From: Ornithinimicrobium cerasi
Lineage (GTDB): Bacteria; Actinomycetota; Actinomycetes; Actinomycetales; Dermatophilaceae
Direction of reading: 5' to 3'
Assembly: GCF_003702705.1 (NCBI RefSeq)
Contig: NZ_QZMN01000002.1
Coordinates: 310,001 to 374,000, forward strand
DNA length: 64,000 nucleotides
The notes under the pieces are model-generated. The model was not told the DNA's origin. It was given only the letters and a program-made list of their open reading frames with translations, and ran no database searches. Every line of letters begins with the position of its first letter. Position 1 is the first letter of the stretch. Shown here piece after piece: positions 16,636 through 29,943 of the stretch. The translations under genes and the position numbers were made by a program.

Positions 16636-18811
16636 ACGCGGCTTCCGCGACGTCAAGGACGAGGCGGACGGAGTCCTCCGTCTTCCGTGCGCTGCGGGTC
16701 GCCCGGACGGCCCTCACCGCCGGCGCCAGGGTCCCGGCGGCCCCCTCCCTGACGACGGCTGCGCGGCGACCGTCCGGCCCTGCGGGCGAGGCTGCCCCGA
16801 GCACGACCTGACCCGCGGCCCCCAGGGCCTCGACGACGTCACGCACCCCCGACCCCGGGCCGCTGACGGTGACGTGGCGTCGCACCGGCGGGAGCCCGAG
16901 CGTCGTCCGCTCCGCCAGCTCGCGGGCGGCCAGGGAGACGGGGTCCCACCGCACCAGAGCCTCCACCGCGGGGACCCCGGCGTGCGCTGGAACCCCGCAC
17001 AGGACGACCCCCGGGCGGGGACCGTCACCCCCGGGGCTCCTGACCAGGGCGGCGGCGGACAGCCAGCGGCGGTGGGCCTCCACCGAGGCGTCCAGGGCGG
17101 CACGGTCCAGCAGCCGCCACCCGTCCAGCAGCACCACGGCGCGGTAGCCCTCCTCGGCGACCGGTTCGGCACCGGGGGTGGCGACGACGAGCGCCGGGGC
17201 GTCCGGCACGCGGGCGACCACGTGCTCGCCGCCCGAGCGGACCACGCGCGCCCCGGGGAAGGCCCGGCCCAGCTCCTCGGCGGTGCGCCCCGCCCCCACG
17301 CCCGCCGCTCGCAGGCGTGGCGAACCGCAGCTGCGGCAGCCGGCGCCGCGCGGCAGGCCGTCGCCGCACCACCGGCAGGTCGCGGCCGCGGCCGCCCCGG
17401 GAAGGCCGACAGGGCCCTCGCACCGCGGGCAGCGGGCGGGGGTCCGGCACCCGGGCTCGGCACAGGTGAGGGACACGACATACCCCTGCCGGGGAACCTG
17501 CACGAGGACGGGTCCGAGCGTCAGACCGTCCCGCAGCGCGCGCCAGGCGGTCGAGGGGATCCGCGCCGTGCGGGCCGCCGGGTCCCGCTCCTCCGCCCGC
17601 CCCTCCCCCGCGACGGTCACCCTGGGGGCGCAGCTGCGCACGACGGCCCGCGGCGGCTCGATCCGGGCCACCACCCCGGCGGCGGCCCAGGCCTCCAGCT
17701 CGACGCTGCGGGCGTAGCCGCCCACCAGGAGGGCCGCCTCCTCGTGCCGGGCGCGCTCGAGCAGGACCTTCCGGACGTGGGGGTAGGGGGCGCGGGGCTC
17801 CTGGTGGAGGTCGTCACCGTCGTCCCAGCAGACGAACAGACCCGGGCGCACGACCGGCGCCCACGCGGCGGACCGGGTGCCCACCGCGACCCGGGCGTGA
17901 CCGCGGAGGAGGCTGAGGAAGGCCCGGTAGCGTGCTTCCGGCCCGAGGTCGGCGGTCAGCCGCGCGCACACCCCCTCCCCGGCCTCGGCGGTGACGGCGT
18001 CGACCACCCGGTCGACGTCGCGGTGGTCGGGGACGACGACCACCGCCCCTCGACCGCCCCGCAGCGCCGCACCCACGGCGGCCCCGACGGCGGCCGGCCA
18101 GTCGGTCCCGGGACCGCGGGCCGGCAGCGCCGTCCACGCGGCGGCCGGCGACTCACCCGCCTCGGTCCGTCGCAGGAAGGCAGGCCCCGCCGGGTAGGGG
18201 TCCCACGGCACCGCGACGAGAGAGCGGTCGGTGGGAGCGGCCTCCGGGCCGGTCGCCGCAGGCGACGGCGTCCCGGTCGACGGAGGCACCTGCGGGTCGG
18301 TCGACGGGTCGCCCGCCCGTGGCGGCACGCCACGCTCGGCCCGGGCGTGCCTCGGGGGGATCGCCAGCCGCAGCACGTCGGGCAGCGTCCCGCCGTAGTG
18401 CTCCGCCACCGACGTGGCGGCCGCCAGCACCGCCGGGGTCAGCACGCCCTCGGGGCTCACGACCGACCGCAGCGGGGCCAGTCTCCCCGGGTGGTCGGGC
18501 TCCGCGCGCCGCTCGAGCAGGAACCCGTCGTGGTCCCGCCCGGCGAAGCGCACCCGGACCCGGCAGCCGGGCCGGGCGTCGACGTCGAGGTCGGCGGGGA
18601 CGAGGTACTCGAAGGGACGGTCGAGGTGCGCCAGGCCGGTGTCCACGAGGACGGCCGCGACCGGGTCGACCTCCGCGGCCGGGCGCTCGGACTCCGTCTT
18701 CCGCCGTCGTGACCGGGTGCCGGGCGGGGTGGGTGCGGGAGCCGGCACGAGGGCGAGCTGCCCGGTGGCCTCCCCCGACCCGTCCGGAGGGGTGCCCGCA
18801 CCCCCGCTCAC
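16631..18811 (-). CDS. priA: Probable primosomal protein N' (PriA), helicase motifs degenerate
   Basis: Protein of 726 residues, actinobacterial PriA type, involved in replication restart. An N-terminal 3'-DNA-binding domain starts near residue 40 ([17 protein letters not shown]). The zinc-binding region near 445-500 has eight cysteines in CxxC-like pairs (CPRCEG, CRWCGDG, CRSCGS). The Walker A position reads [14 protein letters not shown] without the GKT/S motif, and the DEAD-like box reads CWDDGDD, so ATP hydrolysis is doubtful, as known for actinobacterial homologues. GTG at 18811 shares GTGA with the metK stop. The TAG stop at 16633-16631 is provided by the IS target duplication; the original site had the same stop, so the protein is complete. 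Confidence 0.88.
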   Translation of the reverse strand: MSGGAGTPPDGSGEATGQLALVPAPAPTPPGTRSRRRKTESERPAAEVDPVAAVLVDTGLAHLDRPFEYLVPADLDVDARPGCRVRVRFAGRDHDGFLLERRAEPDHPGRLAPLRSVVSPEGVLTPAVLAAATSVAEHYGGTLPDVLRLAIPPRHARAERGVPPRAGDPSTDPQVPPSTGTPSPAATGPEAAPTDRSLVAVPWDPYPAGPAFLRRTEAGESPAAAWTALPARGPGTDWPAAVGAAVGAALRGGRGAVVVVPDHRDVDRVVDAVTAEAGEGVCARLTADLGPEARYRAFLSLLRGHARVAVGTRSAAWAPVVRPGLFVCWDDGDDLHQEPRAPYPHVRKVLLERARHEEAALLVGGYARSVELEAWAAAGVVARIEPPRAVVRSCAPRVTVAGEGRAEERDPAARTARIPSTAWRALRDGLTLGPVLVQVPRQGYVVSLTCAEPGCRTPARCPRCEGPVGLPGAAAAATCRWCGDGLPRGAGCRSCGSPRLRAAGVGAGRTAEELGRAFPGARVVRSGGEHVVARVPDAPALVVATPGAEPVAEEGYRAVVLLDGWRLLDRAALDASVEAHRRWLSAAALVRSPGGDGPRPGVVLCGVPAHAGVPAVEALVRWDPVSLAARELAERTTLGLPPVRRHVTVSGPGSGVRDVVEALGAAGQVVLGAASPAGPDGRRAAVVREGAAGTLAPAVRAVRATRSARKTEDSVRLVLDVAEAAS

Positions 18812-20022
18812 AGCGCCGCGCGCAGCTCCTCGACGCGGTCGAGCCGTTCCCACGTGAACCCGTCGACCAGCCCCTCGGCCTCCCGGCGTCCGAAGTGCCC
18901 GTAGGCGGCCGTGGGCTGGTAGATCGGGCGCAGCAGGTCGAGCTCGGCGACGAGGGCGGCCGGTCGTAGGTCGAAGACGGTCGTGATGGCCGCCTGGATG
19001 CGGTCGACGGGCACCGTCTCGGTGCCGAAGGTCTCCACGTAGAGGCCGACCGGTCGGGCCGTCCCGATGGCGTAGGCCACCTGGATCTCGCACCGGCGTG
19101 CCAGCCCGGCGGCCACCACGTGCTTGGCGACCCAGCGCATGGCGTAGGCCGCGGAACGGTCCACCTTGGAGGGGTCCTTCCCCGAGAACGCCCCTCCCCC
19201 GTGCCGGGCCATGCCGCCGTAGGTGTCCACGATGATCTTGCGCCCGGTGAGGCCGGCGTCGCCCATCGGCCCGCCGATCGTGAAGACCCCGGTGGGGTTG
19301 ACGAGCAGCCGGTAGCCGTCGGTCCGCAGCTCCAGACCGGCGTCGTGCGCCTTGGCCAGCACGGGACTGATGACGCGCTCCCGGATGTCCGGGGTCAGCT
19401 GCTCGGGCAGCGAGATGTCCGACGCGTGCTGGGTGGACAGCACGACCGTGTCCAGCCGGACCGCCCGGTCACCCTCGTAGGCGATGGTCACCTGGGTCTT
19501 GCCGTCGGGGCGGAGGTAGTCGAGCTCGCCGCTCTTGCGGACCGAGGCGAGCCGCTCGGCCAGCCGGTGGGCCAGGTAGATCGGCAGCGGCATCAGCTCG
19601 GGGGTGTCGTCGCAGGCGTAGCCGAACATCAGCCCCTGGTCACCCGCCCCCTGCACGTCGTAGGCGTCTGCGCCGGAGTCCTCGCGGCTGGCCAGGGCAG
19701 TGTCCACACCGACGGCGATGTCCATGGACTGCTCGCCGATCGACACCTCGACGCCGCATGTGCGACCGTCGAAGCCCTTGTGCGAGTTGTCGTAGCCGAT
19801 CGCCAGGATCGTCTCCCGCACGATGCGGGGGATGTCGGCGTAGCCGGAGGTGCGCACCTCGCCCGCCACGTGCACGAGGCCGGTCGTGACCAGGGTCTCC
19901 ACGGCGACGCGCGACTGGGGGTCCTGGCGGAGGAGCTCGTCGAGGATGCCGTCGCTGATCTGGTCGCAGATCTTGTCGGGGTGACCCTCGGTGACGGACT
20001 CGGACGTGAACAGGCGGGCCAT
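18808..20022 (-). CDS. metK: S-adenosylmethionine synthetase
   Basis: Enzyme of 404 residues that forms SAM from methionine and ATP in the cytoplasm. Signatures: [20 protein letters not shown] at the N-terminus, [12 protein letters not shown] near 125 and [19 protein letters not shown] near 280. Length is typical. ATG at 20022 has GGAGA 5 bases upstream. The 131-base gap to coaBC contains a -10-like TAGACT at 20068-20063, suggesting its own promoter. I saw no SAM riboswitch in the 131-base leader region. It is coupled to priA by a 4-base overlap. Confidence 0.96.
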   Translation of the reverse strand: MARLFTSESVTEGHPDKICDQISDGILDELLRQDPQSRVAVETLVTTGLVHVAGEVRTSGYADIPRIVRETILAIGYDNSHKGFDGRTCGVEVSIGEQSMDIAVGVDTALASREDSGADAYDVQGAGDQGLMFGYACDDTPELMPLPIYLAHRLAERLASVRKSGELDYLRPDGKTQVTIAYEGDRAVRLDTVVLSTQHASDISLPEQLTPDIRERVISPVLAKAHDAGLELRTDGYRLLVNPTGVFTIGGPMGDAGLTGRKIIVDTYGGMARHGGGAFSGKDPSKVDRSAAYAMRWVAKHVVAAGLARRCEIQVAYAIGTARPVGLYVETFGTETVPVDRIQAAITTVFDLRPAALVAELDLLRPIYQPTAAYGHFGRREAEGLVDGFTWERLDRVEELRAAL

Positions 20023-20062
20023 GGATCTCCTCGGGTGGCAGCGGCTGCTGACTGACCCCGGC

Positions 20063-20068
20063 AGTCTA
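20063..20068 (-). promoter_or_regulatory. Candidate -10 box for metK
   Basis: TAGACT on the minus strand, 40 bases before the metK ATG. The same box precedes efp, aspS and pyrG in this window. No convincing -35 is visible. Confidence 0.4.
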
Positions 20069-20153
20069 CGACCCGGCCCCGACAGACCCAGGGGCCGCGG
20101 TCGGCCGTCGCCGGGGTCTCCCACGGGTGCGTGCGGGGTGCGGTCGAACGGGC

Positions 20154-21404
20154 TCAGACGAGCTCGGGCGCCACCGCGTCCCACACGGCGGCGGCCACCA
20201 GCGCCTTGGTCGCCGGTCCGACGGTCACCACCTCGTCGGTGCCGGGACGCAGCAGGTGGACGGTGTTCTCGTCCTGCCCGAACGCCTTGTCGTCCCCGAC
20301 GTCGTTGGCCACCAGCAGGTCGCAGCCCTTGCGCCGCAGCTTGGCCCGGGCGAGCGTCAGGACGTCGCCGGAGGCGTCCCCGGTCTCCGCCGCGAACCCG
20401 ACCAGGTAGGGGGTGCGAGCTCCTGCCCGGCGGGCCACGAGAGCGGCCAGGACGTCGGGGTTGCGGACCAGCTCCACGACGGGCGCGCTGTCGTCCCCCT
20501 CGTCGTCGTGCGTCTTCTTGATCTTCGTGACGGCGTACGTCGCCGGCCGGAAGTCGGCGACCGCGGCCGCCATGACGACGGCGTCGACCCCTCCCCCGTC
20601 CAGGACGGCACTGAGCGCGGCCTCGAGCTCGCGGGCCGACCCGACGGGGACGACCTCGCACCCGTCCGGGTCCGGGAGTGCGACGTTTGCCGCCACGAGC
20701 GTGACGCGCGCGCCGCGCAGGGCCGCCTCAGCGGCGACGGCATACCCCTGCTTGCCGGAGGAGCGGTTGCCGAGGAAGCGCACCGGGTCGAGCGGCTCCC
20801 GCGTGCCACCCGCCGAGACCACGACATGACGGCCGGCGAGGTCCCGTGGGGATGCGGCCCCGTCCGGAGGACCTCCGGGTCCGGGGACGGCCGCCAGCGC
20901 GGCGGTGACGATCTCCTCGGGCTCCGGCAGGCGCCCGGGACCGCTGTCCCGACCCGTCAGCCGACCGGTGGCCGGCTCGATGACCGTGACCCCGCGCGAG
21001 CGCAGGAGCTCGACGTTGGCGACGGTGGCGGGGTGCGACCACATCTCCGTGTGCATCGCCGGGGCCAGGACGACCGGGCAGCGGGCCGTGAGCAGCGTGG
21101 TGGTGAGGAGGTCGTCGGCCAGCCCGTGGGCGGCGCGCGCGAGCAGGTCGGCCGTCGCCGGGGCGACGAGGACGAGGTCGGCCTCCTGGCCGAGCCGGAC
21201 GTGGTTGACGGCCGGCACCTCGTCCCAGACCTCGCTCGTCACCGGCCGGCCGCTGAGGGCCTCCCACGTCGGCGCGCCGACGAAGCGCAGCGCCGCCGGG
21301 GTGGGCACGACGGTGACGGCGTGACCGGCCTCGGTGAGCAGCCGGAGCACGAGGGCGGCCTTGTAGGCGGCGATGCCGCCGGACACCCCCAGGACGACGC
21401 GCAT
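20154..21404 (-). CDS. coaBC: Bifunctional phosphopantothenoylcysteine decarboxylase/synthetase
   Basis: Enzyme of 416 residues for two steps of coenzyme A synthesis. The flavin-dependent decarboxylase domain (about 1-180) begins [14 protein letters not shown] and contains [12 protein letters not shown]. The synthetase domain follows, with [28 protein letters not shown] split near residue 195, [10 protein letters not shown] near 280, and KIKK near 295. ATG at 21404. The rpoZ stop is 14 bases upstream, so it belongs to the gmk-rpoZ-coaBC transcript. Confidence 0.95.
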   Translation of the reverse strand: MRVVLGVSGGIAAYKAALVLRLLTEAGHAVTVVPTPAALRFVGAPTWEALSGRPVTSEVWDEVPAVNHVRLGQEADLVLVAPATADLLARAAHGLADDLLTTTLLTARCPVVLAPAMHTEMWSHPATVANVELLRSRGVTVIEPATGRLTGRDSGPGRLPEPEEIVTAALAAVPGPGGPPDGAASPRDLAGRHVVVSAGGTREPLDPVRFLGNRSSGKQGYAVAAEAALRGARVTLVAANVALPDPDGCEVVPVGSARELEAALSAVLDGGGVDAVVMAAAVADFRPATYAVTKIKKTHDDEGDDSAPVVELVRNPDVLAALVARRAGARTPYLVGFAAETGDASGDVLTLARAKLRRKGCDLLVANDVGDDKAFGQDENTVHLLRPGTDEVVTVGPATKALVAAAVWDAVAPELV

Positions 21405-21418
21405 GCCGGGGGTGGTCG

Positions 21419-21682
21419 TCAGCTCTCGGGGCTGCTCAGCTGCAGCTTGCCCTGGTCGACCTCGTGCAGGGCGATGGACAGCGGCTTGTCGGTCGCGTCG
21501 GCCTCGACGAGGGGACCGACGTACTCGAGCAGCCCCTCGGACAGCTGGGCGTAGTAGGCGTTGATCTGGCGGGCCCGCTTCGCGGCGTAGATCACCAGGG
21601 CGTACTTGCTGTCCGCACGCTCGAGCAGGGAGTCGATGGGCGGGTTGGTGATGCCGTCCGGGTGGGCGATGGTGCCGGTCAC
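21419..21682 (-). CDS. rpoZ: RNA polymerase omega subunit
   Basis: Small RNA polymerase subunit of 87 residues that helps fold and latch beta-prime. It has the actinobacterial omega pattern [35 protein letters not shown] and a C-terminal [12 protein letters not shown] at 21682 is preferred because family members begin at this point; AAAGGA stands about 11 bases upstream. An in-frame TTG at 21715 would add 11 residues but overlaps gmk. It starts 4 bases after the gmk stop. Confidence 0.93.
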   Translation of the reverse strand: MTGTIAHPDGITNPPIDSLLERADSKYALVIYAAKRARQINAYYAQLSEGLLEYVGPLVEADATDKPLSIALHEVDQGKLQLSSPES

Positions 21683-21686
21683 GTTG

Positions 21687-22271
21687 TCACGAATCCTTTG
21701 CGGGGTGGGGGTCAACCATCAATGATACGAGTTCCTCGGCCGCCCGGGCGACATCGTCGTTGACGATGGTCGCGTCGAACTCGTCCGCGGCGGCCAGCTC
21801 GGTGCGGGCCGTGGCCAGCCGGGTCTCCCGCTCCTGCGGGGTCTCGGTGCCCCGCCCGACGAGGCGGTGCACGAGCTCCTCCCAGGACGGCGGCGCCAGG
21901 AAGACGAAAAAGGCGTCGGGCAGCGAGGCCCGGACCTGCCGGGCCCCCTGCAGGTCGATCTCCAGCATGGCCGGACGGCCCTGCGCCAGGGCCTGGAGCA
22001 CCGGGGCACGGGGGGTGCCGTAGCTGGCCCGTCCGTGCACGACCGCCGACTCCAGCAGCTCGCCCTCGTGCTCGAGGCGGGCGAACTCGTCTTCGTCGAC
22101 GAAGAAGTAGTGCTCCCCGTGCACCTCCCCGGGCCGCGGCCGCCGGGTCGTGGCCGAGACCGACAGCCAGATCTCCGGGTGGTGCTCGCGCACGTAGGCG
22201 GCGACGGTCCCCTTGCCGACCGCCGTCGGACCGGCCAGCACCACGAGGCGTCGACCCGCCGCGCCGGTCAC
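21687..22271 (-). CDS. gmk: Guanylate kinase
   Basis: Nucleotide kinase of 194 residues converting GMP to GDP. The P-loop GPTAVGKGT lies near residue 14. The GMP-binding segment covers [21 protein letters not shown], with its Tyr/Arg residues near 40-55, and the lid has RRL-like HRLVGRGTE. Core and length fit the family. GTG at 22271 is the first conventional start before the P-loop. A CTG at 22328 overlapping the mihF stop would add 19 proline-rich residues and cannot be excluded, since no SD stands near the GTG. Confidence 0.93.
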   Translation of the reverse strand: MTGAAGRRLVVLAGPTAVGKGTVAAYVREHHPEIWLSVSATTRRPRPGEVHGEHYFFVDEDEFARLEHEGELLESAVVHGRASYGTPRAPVLQALAQGRPAMLEIDLQGARQVRASLPDAFFVFLAPPSWEELVHRLVGRGTETPQERETRLATARTELAAADEFDATIVNDDVARAAEELVSLMVDPHPAKDS

Positions 22272-22324
22272 CTGGCCGGGCGCGGCGGGGAGCTCACCCG
22301 GGGGCAGGGGGGCTGGGGTGCCGA

Positions 22325-22642
22325 TCAGCGCTCGCCGAAGCGCTCGAGCAGATGCGCGACCTGGTTGGCGCCGAGACCTCGCACCCGACGGCTCTCGGAG
22401 ATCCCGATGTCCTCCATCATCTGGCGGGCCCGCACCCGTCCGACACCGGGCATGGACTCCAGCAGGGCCGAGACCTTCATCTTGCCGATGACGTCGTCGG
22501 TGCGACCCTTCTCGATGACGTCCTTGAGCGAGCCCTGCGCGTTCTTCAGCTGGTTCTTGACCACCGCACGCTTCCGGCGCGCGTCGGCGGCCTTGGCGAG
22601 CGCCTCGGCGCGCTGCTCGGGCGTCAGCTGGGGAAGGGCCAC
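22325..22642 (-). CDS. mihF: Mycobacterial-type integration host factor (mIHF)
   Basis: Nucleoid-associated DNA-binding protein of 105 residues specific to actinobacteria. The basic helix has [11 protein letters not shown] near residue 25. The H2TH-like part [20 protein letters not shown] and [17 protein letters not shown] form the core. The family is known from mycobacteria and Streptomyces (sIHF), where it bends DNA and affects topology. GTG at 22642 has GAGGAG 8 bases upstream. The stop lies 53 bases before the chosen gmk start. A promoter at 22706-22735 suggests independent, strong expression. Confidence 0.93.
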   Translation of the reverse strand: MALPQLTPEQRAEALAKAADARRKRAVVKNQLKNAQGSLKDVIEKGRTDDVIGKMKVSALLESMPGVGRVRARQMMEDIGISESRRVRGLGANQVAHLLERFGER

Positions 22643-22705
22643 GGTCGAACTCCTCGATGGTCTCGGGATGGGCGTGGGACGGCGTCGCACGCACGCTCAC
22701 AGGCG

Positions 22706-22735
22706 AACCTAGCGACTTGCGCACAGGTCTGCCAA
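22706..22735 (-). promoter_or_regulatory. Internal promoter for mihF-gmk-rpoZ
   Basis: TTGGCA (22735-22730) and TAGGTT (22711-22706) on the minus strand with an 18-base spacer, in the 108-base gap between pyrF and mihF. Among the better -35/-10 matches noticed in the window. Confidence 0.6.
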
Positions 22736-22750
22736 CCCTGGGTGCGACGC

Positions 22751-23596
22751 TCAGCGCGCCCTGGCCAGCGCCTCGCGCAGCTCCTCGGACCAGCGGCTGA
22801 CCCGGTCGCGCAGCGCCACCGCGTCCGGACCGGCCGACAGCACGCCGCGGCTGACCGGGACCAGCACCCGCTCCGTCATGCCCGCGAAGGTGCGGGCCAC
22901 GTCCTCGGCGCCCGCACCCTGTGCCCCCACGCCGGGTGCCAGGACCGGCGCGGCGGCAGCCACGACGTCGACGCCCAGCTCGCCCGGGGTGGCCCCCAGG
23001 GTGGCGCCCACCACCAGCCCCACGTCGCCGAACGGGACGAGGCCGGCGTTGTCGCGGGCGACCTCGGCGACGACCCGGGCCGCCACGCTCGGCTGCCCGA
23101 CGAGCTGGACGTCGCGTCCCTCCGGGTTGGAGGTCAGTCCCAGCACCCACACCCCGCGGCCACCCCGGCGGGCGAGCTCGACCGCGGGTCGCAGCGAGCC
23201 GTAGCCGAGGTAGGGGCTGAGCGTGACGGAGTCGGCCGCCAGGGGACGACCCTCGGCGAGGTACGCCTCCGCATACCCGGCCATGGTGGAGCCGATGTCG
23301 CCGCGCTTGACGTCGAGGACCGAGAGCAGGCCGCGGTCCCGGCACCCGGCGAGCACCTCCTCGAGCACCGCCACCCCGGCGGCCCCGTGCCTCTCGTAGA
23401 AGGCGGACTGCGGCTTGACCGCCGCGCACCGGCCCTCGGCAGCCTCCAGCACGGCCTCCCCGAGGCTGCGCAGCCCGTCGGGGGTGTCCGGCAGCCCCCA
23501 GCGAGCGAGGAGGTCGGCGCTCGGGTCCAGCCCGACGCAGAGGGGTCCGTGCTCCTCCATCGCCGCGGCCAGGCGGGTGCCGAAGTGCGGTCTCAT
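22751..23596 (-). CDS. pyrF: Orotidine 5'-phosphate decarboxylase (type 2)
   Basis: Final enzyme of UMP synthesis, 281 residues, of the longer type 2 form found in actinobacteria. The substrate-side strand is [16 protein letters not shown]. The catalytic block [16 protein letters not shown] near residue 95 has the Asp-Lys-Asp set, followed by [10 protein letters not shown] and the C-terminal GVGAQGAG phosphate-binding loop. ATG at 23596. The stop is followed by 108 bases holding a promoter for mihF. It lies 11 bases after the pyrD-like gene. Confidence 0.95.
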   Translation of the reverse strand: MRPHFGTRLAAAMEEHGPLCVGLDPSADLLARWGLPDTPDGLRSLGEAVLEAAEGRCAAVKPQSAFYERHGAAGVAVLEEVLAGCRDRGLLSVLDVKRGDIGSTMAGYAEAYLAEGRPLAADSVTLSPYLGYGSLRPAVELARRGGRGVWVLGLTSNPEGRDVQLVGQPSVAARVVAEVARDNAGLVPFGDVGLVVGATLGATPGELGVDVVAAAAPVLAPGVGAQGAGAEDVARTFAGMTERVLVPVSRGVLSAGPDAVALRDRVSRWSEELREALARAR

Positions 23597-23607
23597 GACA
23601 GGGCTCC

Positions 23608-24471
23608 TCAGGTGCTCTCGGGCGGACGGGGACCGCCCCGGGTGTGGGGGTGCGGCGCGTGCGCGGGTCGTCCCGGCTCCAGGGCCGACCGCACCGCCCA
23701 GAGGAGCAGCGGGTCGGCCCACAGCGCGGTGCCGAGCTGGACGGCGCAGGCCCCGGCGTCGACGGCCGCGAGGGCGCTCGCGGCGTCGTGGACGCCGCCG
23801 GCGGCGACGAGCGGCGCTCCCGGCCAGCGCTGCTCCGCCGCCGCCGCGCGCAGCTCGCGCAGACCGCTCAGGCACAGGGCGGCCGTGGAGGGCCCGGACC
23901 ACCAGCGGCCGGGCCCGAGCGGCACCTGGGCGCTGACGACCACCGCACCCGCTCCCCCGGCGACCGCGGCCCGGGCGCGGGCCACGAGGTCAGGGGCCAC
24001 GATGGACAGCCGGGCGAGGAGCAGCTGGCCCCGGGGTGCCGCCTCGCGGACGCGGGCCATGCTCCGCAGGACCTGCTGGTCGTCCGCCGTCCTGAGGTCG
24101 ACCTCGACCGCGGCGACGGCCGAGCCCACGCTGCTCCGCCGCAGCCGGTCGAGCACCGAGGCCAGGTCCTCGGGGCTCTCCCCCCGCAGGGCGACGCACA
24201 CGGACAACCCGCGGGCGGTGGCCCAGCCCAGCAGCTCCTCGGCGGCGCCCACGCCCACAGCGCGCGCGTCCTGGTGGTCCACCCCGCCGACGCCGAGGCC
24301 GTGGACCACCGTGCGCCCGGTGCGGCGGCGGCGGGCGCCGGCCGCCACCGGACCGGCCACGAGCGGGACGCCGGCGAGGTCACCGAACCGGGCGAGGGCC
24401 CGCGGGTCGCTCACCGCTCCCGGGCCGAGCCAGACGCGGGGCAGGCCCTGACGGTCGCTCGTCGTCGTCAT
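23608..24471 (-). CDS. Divergent dihydroorotate dehydrogenase-like protein (PyrD position)
   Basis: TIM-barrel protein of 287 residues in the operon slot of class 1B dihydroorotate dehydrogenase. The C-terminal phosphate-binding region is recognisable ([20 protein letters not shown] then AVQLGTALW). However, the strand that carries the catalytic Cys in class 1B enzymes (usual ELNISCPN) reads [12 protein letters not shown], the Lys of VKLSP reads LLARLSI, and the NT of the FMN/orotate site reads VVSAQV. Activity as a dehydrogenase is therefore doubtful. ATG at 24471 overlaps the upstream stop by four bases (ATGA). It may need the PyrK-like partner, or it may have been repurposed; a class 2 PyrD elsewhere in the genome would explain the loss. 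Confidence 0.7.
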   Translation of the reverse strand: MTTTSDRQGLPRVWLGPGAVSDPRALARFGDLAGVPLVAGPVAAGARRRRTGRTVVHGLGVGGVDHQDARAVGVGAAEELLGWATARGLSVCVALRGESPEDLASVLDRLRRSSVGSAVAAVEVDLRTADDQQVLRSMARVREAAPRGQLLLARLSIVAPDLVARARAAVAGGAGAVVVSAQVPLGPGRWWSGPSTAALCLSGLRELRAAAAEQRWPGAPLVAAGGVHDAASALAAVDAGACAVQLGTALWADPLLLWAVRSALEPGRPAHAPHPHTRGGPRPPEST

Positions 24472-25270
24472 CGCGGGGGTGCCTCGACAAGCCACTCACC
24501 GGGCACGACGGGCCCCTCCAGGCACGGGCGGACCACCGTGGTGGACCGGTCCAGGGTCACCTCGAGGTCGCAGGCGCCGCACAGCCCGGTGCCGCACACC
24601 ACCGGTCCGGCGAGGTCGAGGGCCGCCACCCGCACCACCCGTCCACGCCTCAGGGCGGCGGCGGCGACGGTGCGCAGCACGGGGATCGGGGCGGCGGCGT
24701 AGACGACGGCGGGGTCGACGCCCGGGTCGCCGAGGGCCCGCTCGAGCGCCGCGGGCAGGTCCTCGGGCAGGGTGAGGACGACGCTGCGGGCGTGCCGGCG
24801 CAGGTGCACGAGGTCGAGGTGGAGCTCGGGGTCGGAGGCGCTGAGCAGCACGTGCGCGGGGCAGCCGCGCTCGCGCAGCACCTCGACGAGCCAGCGCAGC
24901 GGGACCGCGCCCCCCTCGTGCCCCACCAGGAGCGCCGGCACCGGCTGGGCGGGAGGGGCGAAGCCGCGGCCGAGCGGGCCGAGCACCCGCAGCACCTCGC
25001 CCGCCTGGGTCTCCCGGGTCGCGGGCAGCAGCAGCACGACGCCGGTGCCGTGGACCGGGTCGTCGTGCACACCGGCGAGCCAGTGGACCTGCGCGAGCAC
25101 CGAGCCGCACCGCGGGTCCACCGGCACGACCACCAGCTGCCCGGGGCGCGCGCCCGCCCAGGGCGACGGCCCGGGGACCTGCAGGGACACCACGTCGAAG
25201 GCTCCCGCCGGCCGCACCGCGGTGACGACCGCCTCGACACCCGTCCGCAGGAGGGCACCCCGCTCCGCGT

Positions 25271-25274
<4 letters not shown>
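24468..25274 (-). CDS. Dihydroorotate dehydrogenase electron transfer subunit-like (PyrK)
   Basis: Ferredoxin-reductase-fold protein of 268 residues. The C-terminal [2Fe-2S] cysteines are intact: CGTGLCGAC with a fourth Cys about 16 residues on in [19 protein letters not shown] matches the FAD/NAD hinge. The FAD-binding RPxS motif expected after PGQ is not visible (GQLVVVPV then AQVHWLAGV), and the GGxGxAPL motif is altered to [10 protein letters not shown]. In class 1B enzymes this subunit passes electrons from dihydroorotate to NAD. GTG at 25274 shares GTGA with the carB stop. Confidence 0.75.
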
Positions 25275-28673
<3,399 letters not shown>

Positions 28674-28687
<14 letters not shown>

Positions 28688-29852
28688 GGTGGTCCCTCTC
28701 CTGCTGGTGGGTGGTGAGCAGCTCGACGAAGCGGTCGAAGAGGTACTCGGCGTCGTGCGGGCCCGCGGCCGCCTCGGGGTGGTACTGCACGCTGAAGGCG
28801 GGTGCGTCCTCGCAGCGCAGGCCCTCGACGACGTCGTCGTTGAGGGCCACGTGCGAGCAGCTGACCCGGCCGTAGGACGTCTCGACCGGCTCGTCGGTCG
28901 GGATCCCGGCGGGCCACCCGACGGCGAAGCCGTGGTTGTGGCTGGTGACCTCCACCTTGCCGGTGGAGCGGTCCAGCACCGGCTGGTTGAGGCCCCGGTG
29001 GCCGAACGGCAGCTTGTAGGTGCCGAGCCCCAGCGCCCGTCCCAGCAGCTGGTTGCCGAAGCAGATGCCGAAGAACGGGATCCGCTCGTCCAGCACGCGG
29101 CGCAGCAGCTCCACCTCGTGGTCGGCCGTCGCCGGGTCGCCCGGCCCGTTGGAGAAGAAGACACCGTCGGGTCGGAGGGCGGCGACGTCCTCGAAGCTGC
29201 TGGTCGCGGGCAGCACGTGGACGCGCACGCCCCGCGCGGCGAGGAGGGCGGGGGTGGTCTCCTTGATGCCCAGGTCGAGCGCCGCGACGGTGAAGCGCAC
29301 CGGCGCCCCCTCCGGCGGGGACACGACGTAGGGCTCCTTCGTCGAGACCTCCGCGGCGAGCGCCGAGCCGACCATGACGGGCGCGGAGGTGACGGCGCCG
29401 AGCAGCTCGTCGACGGGGGCCCGGGCGGCGTCGCCGGAGAAGATGCCGACGCGCATCGCACCCCGGTCCCGCAGGTGGCGGGTCAGGGCGCGGGTGTCGA
29501 CACCGCTGATCCCGACGACCCCCGCCTCGCGCAGGGCCTGCTCGAGGTCACCCTGCGAGCGCCAGTTCGAGGGCCGGATCGCGGGGTCGCGGACGACGTA
29601 GCCGGCGACCCAGATGCGTCGGCTCTCCATGTCCGCGCTGTTGACCCCGGTGTTGCCGATGTGCGGTGCCGTCATCACGACGACCTGACGGTGGTAGGAG
29701 GGATCCGTGAGGGTCTCCTGGTAGCCGGTCATGCCGGTGGAGAAGACCGCCTCGCCGACGGTCCGGCCGACGGCTCCGTAGGCCGCTCCGTGAAAGGTGC
29801 GCCCGTCCTCGAGGACCAGGATGGCCGGCTCGTGTCCTCGCGCTGTCGTCAC
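28674..29852 (-). CDS. carA: Carbamoyl-phosphate synthase small (glutaminase) subunit
   Basis: Glutamine amidotransferase of 392 residues that supplies ammonia to CarB. The N-terminal CPSase domain begins [17 protein letters not shown]. The class I amidotransferase part has the nucleophile segment [16 protein letters not shown] near residue 265, [10 protein letters not shown] near 310 and the catalytic His/Glu in [11 protein letters not shown] near 360. GTG at 29852 with GGAGGAG close upstream is chosen because homologues begin here. An in-frame GTG at 29930, overlapping the pyrC stop, has an almost identical SD and would add 26 charged residues. The carB start overlaps its 3' end by 14 bases. 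Confidence 0.95.
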
Positions 29853-29865
29853 TGCTCCTCCTCCC
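29828..29865. repeat. Direct repeat copy B around the carA start
   Basis: 38-bp segment nearly identical (34 of 38, differences confined to a 4-base block) to 29906-29943. It contains the carA GTG start and its SD. Confidence 0.85.
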
Positions 29866-29905
29866 TGGTCGCGTTCCTCGGCGCTCCGGGCCTCGCTCGT
29901 CCCTC

Positions 29906-29943
29906 GCTCGTGTCCTCGGCCGGTCGTCACTGCTCCTCCTCCC
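29906..29943. repeat. Direct repeat copy A around the pyrC stop
   Basis: 38-bp partner of 29828-29865, offset 78 bp. It contains the last codons of pyrC and an alternative in-frame carA start (GTG at 29930). Confidence 0.85.

Noticed and set aside
16600-16640. Disruption of priA by the insertion sequence
   Set aside because: The duplicated CCTAGG keeps the original TAG in the same place, so PriA is full length.
20023-20153. SAM riboswitch before metK
   Set aside because: The leader is short and shows no SAM-riboswitch core that I can recognise; only a -10-like box.
21683-21715. TTG start for rpoZ at 21715
   Set aside because: It would overlap gmk by about 29 bases and add residues not typical of actinobacterial omega; GTG at 21682 fits the family start.
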